Assembly (NCBI GenBank): GCA_030523385.1
Contig: JAUNIV010000076.1
Location: forward strand, 1-9,676
Source: Bacteroidales bacterium
Lineage (GTDB): Bacteria; Bacteroidota; Bacteroidia; Bacteroidales; Bacteroidaceae
Length of the DNA: 9,676 nucleotides
Direction: 5' to 3'
In this document: piece after piece, positions 5,572 to 9,676 of the stretch
Layout: each line of letters starts with the position of its first letter
Position numbering within the stretch: the first letter of the stretch is position 1
Program-made: the position numbers and the translations under genes
Notes under the pieces: model-generated
What the model was told of the DNA's origin: nothing
The model's input: the letters and a program-made list of their open reading frames with translations, nothing else
Databases searched by the model: none

Positions 5572-7599
5572 TTACCAGATAGAAACCCGTTTTTCGGGAG
5601 CCAGATACATGGGGTCATTCTCCGTAATACCGAATGCCTCATACCAAGCACCAATCTGCGGCAGCGCACCGTTCACACGCCAGCGGCCCAATGAGTGAGG
5701 ATCGGACTTCGTCTGAAGGCGAATCTGCTCGTCGCGGATATTGCCTGCCCACACACCTGCGTATGACAGGAAGAAACGCTGTTCGGGAGTAAATCCATCT
5801 ACCACAGGCAGCGGAGCAGCAGCCGTAGCCTTCTTGAATGCCTGGAAAGATACCTGCAAGCCACCGTGGTCGGCAATGTTCTCACCCAATGTCAGCGAAC
5901 CGTTGGCATGGAGTCCGGGCAATACCTGGATGCTGTCGAAGAAATTCACCATCACCTGCGCACGTTCCTTGAAGCGTTCGGCGTCCTCTGCCGTCCACCA
6001 GTCTTTCAGGTTACCTTCCTTGTCGAACTGACGGCCCTGGTCGTCGAATCCGTGAGTCATTTCGTGACCTATCACTACACCGATGGCACCGTAGTTGAAT
6101 GCATCGTCGGCATTCATATCGAAGAACGGATACTGGAGGATACCTGCCGGGAAGCAGATTTCGTTGGTAGTCGGGTTGTAGTAAGCGTTGACGGTCTGCG
6201 GAGTCATGTGCCACTCGTCACGGTCAACCGGCTTGCCTGCCTTGTCGAGCATATAAGCCAACTCGAACTTATTGGCACGCTTGATGTTGGCCCAATAAGA
6301 GTCGCGTTCGATGTTCAAGCCTGTGTAGTCACGCCATTTGTCGGGATAGCCCACCTTTACATAGAAGGCATCCAGCTTTTCGATGGCTTTTGCCTTGGTG
6401 CTGTCGCCCATCCATTCCAAGTTGCGGATGCGGTCGGCCAGTGATTCTTGCAAGTTCTTCACCAACTGCACCATGCGTTCTTTGGCAACGGCAGGGAAAT
6501 ATTTCTCTACATACATCTGTCCTACGGCTTCGCCCAACACACCGTTCACAGTGTTTACCGCACGCTTCCAGCGAGGTTGCTGTTCTTTCTTGCCGGAGAG
6601 CACTTTGCCATAGAACTCAAAGTTCTGTGCCACAAAGTCGTCGCTCAGATAGGAAGCTGCTTCGTCTATCAGCTTCCATTGCAGGTAAGCAATCTGCTTG
6701 TCCATGGGCAAGGTATTGATAATCTTCTCGGCTTCTTTCACCGGCTCCACCTGCGATACGTTCAACTCTGTCACTCCCTTTACACCCAGTGCAGCCAGGT
6801 AAGCATCCCAGTCAATGCCGGGGATGTCCTTCTTCAGTGCATCGAGGGTCATCTTGTGGTAGTTGGCAGCCGGGTCGCGTTGTTCTACGGCACTGAAAGA
6901 AGCGCGGGCAATGCGGGTTTCTATCTCCATCACAGCCTCCATGTTCTTGCGTGCAGTCGCTTCATCGAATCCTGCCAGTTGGAACATCTTCACCACGTGT
7001 TCCTTAAACTGGTTGCGGATGTTGGTTGTGGCATCGTCGTTATCCAAATAATACTCCTTTTCGCCCAGACTGAGGCCGCCCTGGTAGAGCTGGAAGATAT
7101 TGGTCTTGCTGTCCATGATGTCGGCTCCCACGTAGAAAGCAAAGTAAGCACTTCCCGAAAGTTCGGCCATGGCATTGATGATGCCTGCCTTGTCTTTGAT
7201 GGCGGCCAAGCGTTCCAAATCGGCCTTGATAGGCTCCATACCTTCAGTGTTCAGCTTCACGCTGTCCATAGCCAGGTTGTAGATATCACCTATCTTCTGT
7301 GCCACAGTGCCTTGCTCTGCCTGATTGGCAGCTATTTCGGCAATCAGGCCTTTCAGTTGCTCACGGTTGTTTTCCGCCAACAAGTCGAAAGAGCCGAAGC
7401 GTGCATACTCATCGGTAAGGGGGTGTTTCTGCATCCATCCGCCGCAAGCATACTGAAAGAAATCGGCACCGCGCACGGCTGTAGTGTCGAGGTTGGTCAA
7501 ATCAATGCCGGAAGTCATGGCGGCTTCCTTCTTGCCTTCGCATCCGGCAAGCGTAATGAGCGCCAAGGCTACTGCCGGAAATAAATGTTTTGTTTTCAT
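5572..7599 (-). CDS. pepO: M13-family (neprilysin/PepO-like) zinc endopeptidase, lipoprotein
   Basis: The 675-residue protein is a full-length M13 metalloendopeptidase, a family that cuts short peptides. It starts with a lipoprotein signal peptide: positive MKTKH, a hydrophobic stretch and lipobox LAGC with the acylated cysteine at residue 20, so it should be anchored in the envelope facing the periplasm or surface. The M13_N helical domain covers about 40-420. The catalytic domain has the substrate-binding sequence NAYYNPTTNEICFPAG (471-486), the zinc motif HEMTH (512-516) and the third ligand E573 in GENIADHGGL, with D577 as its conserved partner. The C-terminal SDPHS...RVNG motif (632-644) is present, as in active family members. 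The gene lies 23 nt downstream of the ABC-F gene with no evident promoter or Shine-Dalgarno sequence between, so the two may be co-transcribed. It ends against the large inverted repeat at 5474-5545. Its substrates cannot be told from the sequence. Confidence 0.95.
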   Translation of the reverse strand: MKTKHLFPAVALALITLAGCEGKKEAAMTSGIDLTNLDTTAVRGADFFQYACGGWMQKHPLTDEYARFGSFDLLAENNREQLKGLIAEIAANQAEQGTVAQKIGDIYNLAMDSVKLNTEGMEPIKADLERLAAIKDKAGIINAMAELSGSAYFAFYVGADIMDSKTNIFQLYQGGLSLGEKEYYLDNDDATTNIRNQFKEHVVKMFQLAGFDEATARKNMEAVMEIETRIARASFSAVEQRDPAANYHKMTLDALKKDIPGIDWDAYLAALGVKGVTELNVSQVEPVKEAEKIINTLPMDKQIAYLQWKLIDEAASYLSDDFVAQNFEFYGKVLSGKKEQQPRWKRAVNTVNGVLGEAVGQMYVEKYFPAVAKERMVQLVKNLQESLADRIRNLEWMGDSTKAKAIEKLDAFYVKVGYPDKWRDYTGLNIERDSYWANIKRANKFELAYMLDKAGKPVDRDEWHMTPQTVNAYYNPTTNEICFPAGILQYPFFDMNADDAFNYGAIGVVIGHEMTHGFDDQGRQFDKEGNLKDWWTAEDAERFKERAQVMVNFFDSIQVLPGLHANGSLTLGENIADHGGLQVSFQAFKKATAAAPLPVVDGFTPEQRFFLSYAGVWAGNIRDEQIRLQTKSDPHSLGRWRVNGALPQIGAWYEAFGITENDPMYLAPEKRVSIW

Positions 7600-7622
7600 T
7601 TGCTTTATAATTTGTTAGACTA

Positions 7623-9566
7623 TCATTCTTTCGCTTCTTCCAGCTCCATAGAGACGGTTTCCCATTCCTCTACGGCACTGTCCAACTCCTTCTTCAACTG
7701 CTGGTGGCGTTCATACAGGCTCATGTCTGCCGCTCCTTCGGGCGTGGCCATCTGCTCTTCCAGTTCGGCTATCCGGGCCTCCAGTTGCTCTATCTTCTGT
7801 TCGCAGTCTGCCACTTGCTTTTCCAGCTTGCGCAGCTTCTTGTTCAGTTCCTTTTGGGCTTCGTAAGAGAGCTTGTTCTCACTCACTTCCGTTGCCGCTT
7901 CCTTCTTCGGAGCCGATGAAGCCGATGGCGATGCAGAGAGCTGGAGTTCGTTCAGGTTCTCTATCTTTTTCTTCTGCAGGAAGTCATAGATACCTCCTAA
8001 GTGTTCCTTCACCACTCCCCCGCCAAACTCATAAACCTTTGTCACCAACCCGTCCAAGAACTCGCGGTCGTGGCTGACTACGATGACCGTGCCATCAAAT
8101 TCGCGGATGGCGTCTTTCAACACATCCTTCGAACGCATGTCCAAGTGGTTGGTCGGCTCGTCCAGTATCAAGAAGTTCACCGGTTCGAGCAGCAACTTAA
8201 TCATGGCGAGGCGGCTGCGTTCGCCACCCGACAACACTTTCACTTTCTTGTCCGATGCCTCTCCGCCAAACATGAATGCGCCCAATATGTCGCGTATCTT
8301 CAGCCGGATGTCGCCTTTGGCCACATAGTCTATGGTGTCGAACACCGTCAGATTTTCGTCTAATAGTTGTGCCTGGTTTTGGGCAAAATAACCTATCTGT
8401 ACGTTGTGGCCGATGGTGAGTTTTCCCTCGTAGGGTATTTCGCCCATGATGCACTTCACTAACGTGGACTTTCCTTCGCCGTTCTTGCCCACGAAGGCTA
8501 CCTTTTCCCCCCGATTGATGGTCAGTGTCACATCGTGGAACACCACGTGGTCGCCGTAGGCTTTCTTGACTCCCTCGCATATCACGGGATAATTGCCCGA
8601 ACGCATGGCAGGGGGAAACTTCAGCCGCAGAGCGGAGTTGTCTTCTTCGTCTATCTCGATGGGCACAATCTTTTCCAGTTGCTTGATGCGGCTCTGCACC
8701 TGCACCGCCTTCGTGGCCTTATAACGGAAACGCTCGATGAATTCTTCCGTGTCCTGTATCTGCTTCTGCTGATTCTCGTAGGCACGAAGCTGTTGTTCGC
8801 GGCGTTCTTTGCGCAACACCACGAACTCATCGTAGGGCACTTTGTAATCGTAGATATGTCCGCAGGAGATTTCAATGGTGCGGTTGGTTACATTATTAAT
8901 AAAGGCGCGGTCGTGGCTCACCAGCACCACGGCACCTGCATTTACTCTCAGGAAATTCTCCAACCACTGGATAGACTCAATGTCCAGATGGTTGGTCGGC
9001 TCGTCGAGCAGCAACACGTCGGGACAACGGAGCAACAGTTTGGCCAGCTCGATACGCATGCGCCATCCGCCGCTAAACTCGGAAGTGGGACGGTTGAAGT
9101 CCTTGCGGTCGAATCCCAATCCCATGAGCGTGCGCTCTATTTCCGCCTGATAGTTGGTGCCGCCCATCATCAGGAAGCGCTCATTGTCGTGCGTGAACTT
9201 GTCTATCAGTTTCTGATAGCTTTCCGAATCATAGTCCGTGCGGTCTGCCAGTTCCTGGTTCATCCGTTCGATGTCGGCCTGCAACTCAAAGATATGCTCG
9301 AAAGCCATCTCCGCCTCTTCCATCACGGTGCGCGTATCGCTCAGCACCATCACCTGCGGCAGATAGCCTATGGTCACGTCCTTAGGTACGGACACCGTGC
9401 CCGATGTGGGAGCCTGCATGCCTGCCAATATCTTCAGCATGGTCGATTTACCGGCTCCGTTCTTTCCCACCAGCGCGATGCGGTCTCTTTTGTTTATCAC
9501 ATACGACACATCTTCGAACAGAGGTGTCACTCCAAACTCTACTTTTAAGTTGTCTACTGAAATCAT
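7623..9566 (-). CDS. ABC-F family ATPase, YdiF/YheS-like
   Basis: This 647-residue protein has two ABC ATPase domains in one chain and no membrane segment, the hallmark of ABC-F proteins, which bind the ribosomal E site and modulate translation. Domain 1 has Walker A GKNGAGKS (34-41), signature SGGWRMR (165-171), Walker B VLLLDEPTNHLD (184-195) and switch histidine H218. Domain 2 has GKNGEGKS (360-367), SGGERSR (446-452), LILDEPTNHLD (466-476) and H499. The inter-domain linker (about 240-325, with RYKATKAVQVQSRIKQLEK) corresponds to the P-site tRNA interaction motif. A Ser/Ala/Pro-rich hinge (about 540-560) leads to a charged coiled-coil tail (about 565-647), as in Uup-, YheS- and YdiF-type members. 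The linker wording and the tail favour a housekeeping member over an antibiotic-resistance one, but this is a judgement. An AAAGGA ribosome-binding sequence precedes the ATG. The M13 peptidase gene follows after 23 nt. Confidence 0.95.
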   Translation of the reverse strand: MISVDNLKVEFGVTPLFEDVSYVINKRDRIALVGKNGAGKSTMLKILAGMQAPTSGTVSVPKDVTIGYLPQVMVLSDTRTVMEEAEMAFEHIFELQADIERMNQELADRTDYDSESYQKLIDKFTHDNERFLMMGGTNYQAEIERTLMGLGFDRKDFNRPTSEFSGGWRMRIELAKLLLRCPDVLLLDEPTNHLDIESIQWLENFLRVNAGAVVLVSHDRAFINNVTNRTIEISCGHIYDYKVPYDEFVVLRKERREQQLRAYENQQKQIQDTEEFIERFRYKATKAVQVQSRIKQLEKIVPIEIDEEDNSALRLKFPPAMRSGNYPVICEGVKKAYGDHVVFHDVTLTINRGEKVAFVGKNGEGKSTLVKCIMGEIPYEGKLTIGHNVQIGYFAQNQAQLLDENLTVFDTIDYVAKGDIRLKIRDILGAFMFGGEASDKKVKVLSGGERSRLAMIKLLLEPVNFLILDEPTNHLDMRSKDVLKDAIREFDGTVIVVSHDREFLDGLVTKVYEFGGGVVKEHLGGIYDFLQKKKIENLNELQLSASPSASSAPKKEAATEVSENKLSYEAQKELNKKLRKLEKQVADCEQKIEQLEARIAELEEQMATPEGAADMSLYERHQQLKKELDSAVEEWETVSMELEEAKE

Positions 9567-9594
9567 TCGTTTTTTTCCTTTTGAAAAAGCGGGA

Positions 9595-9602
9595 CAAAGG
9601 TA
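9595..9602 (-). promoter_or_regulatory. Predicted -7 element of the ABC-F gene promoter
   Basis: TACCTTTG on the minus strand (9602-9595) is an exact Bacteroides -7 box. The expected -33 position about 20 nt upstream shows TCG instead of a clean TTTG, so the upstream element is weak. Transcription would start near 9588, giving a leader of about 20 nt that includes the Shine-Dalgarno-like AAAGGA. The remaining bases to the window edge (9603-9676) show no gene; an AAAGGAG at 9660-9666 could precede a rightward gene beyond the edge. Confidence 0.6.
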
Positions 9603-9676
9603 AGGATTAACTCCGAAAAAACCGAATAAAACATCAACACGGTATCATATTATTTTTTTAAAGGAGCAAATCTTTT

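Noticed and set aside
6448..7584. Long open frame of 378 codons on the plus strand opposite the M13 peptidase
   Set aside because: It lies wholly antisense to a gene with full-length family motifs, its translation is rich in His, Cys, Leu and Val without domain character, and such shadows are common opposite GC-biased coding sequence.
8535..9548. Open frame of 337 codons on the plus strand opposite the ABC-F gene
   Set aside because: It is antisense to an intact ABC-F gene with all ATPase motifs, and shows no recognisable motif or sensible ribosome-binding context of its own.
7623..9566. Antibiotic-resistance ABC-F protein
   Set aside because: The linker and the coiled-coil tail look like housekeeping YdiF/YheS/Uup-type members, and no resistance or mobile-element context is visible.
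9660..9676. AAAGGAG ribosome-binding-like sequence at the right edge
   Set aside because: A rightward gene could start just past the window, but no start codon lies inside it, so no feature is called.

Overview
The window looks like a chromosomal segment from a member of the Bacteroidota, most likely Bacteroides or Phocaeicola. Several promoters match the Bacteroides form (TTTG or TTG about 19-20 nt upstream of TAnnTTTG). Most genes lack a strong Shine-Dalgarno sequence, and one protein fuses an M56 peptidase to a TonB C-terminal domain, which fits this phylum. Genus is inferred from style, not from a database match.

Layout. (1) 14-583, minus: the C-terminal end of a DNA helicase IV (HelD)-like superfamily 1 helicase, with the ATP-binding N-terminal part missing; probably a gene remnant. 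(2) 676-2899, minus: a two-gene blaI-blaR1-like operon encoding a BlaI/MecI-type repressor and a membrane M56 metallopeptidase. The usual penicillin-sensing domain is replaced by Ig-like segments and a TonB_C domain. It ends at a strong hairpin terminator (612-651). (3) 2900-3382: a 483-bp gene-free region holding a repressor-overlapped promoter for blaI, a well-formed promoter followed 44 nt later by an intrinsic terminator (a probable ~60-nt small RNA), a four-copy repeat with a 22-bp period arranged head-to-head, and a short promoter for the next gene. (4) 3383-5443, plus: polyphosphate kinase (ppk1). (5) 5474-5545: a near-perfect 26-bp inverted repeat between convergent genes. (6) 5572-7599, minus: an M13-family zinc endopeptidase lipoprotein. 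(7) 7623-9566, minus: an ABC-F ATPase, 23 nt upstream of the peptidase gene and possibly co-transcribed with it.

How it works together. The blaI-blaR1 pair should form one sensory circuit: the peptidase is activated at the envelope and relieves repression by BlaI at its own promoter. ppk1, the M13 peptidase and the ABC-F protein are core-type genes for polyphosphate synthesis, periplasmic or surface peptide processing and ribosome function; nothing ties them into one pathway. No rRNA, tRNA, CRISPR array, transposase or integrase is visible. The least explained material is non-coding: the small RNA candidate, the 22-bp-period repeat and the large inverted repeat, together with the rewired BlaR1-like sensor and its paired operator.
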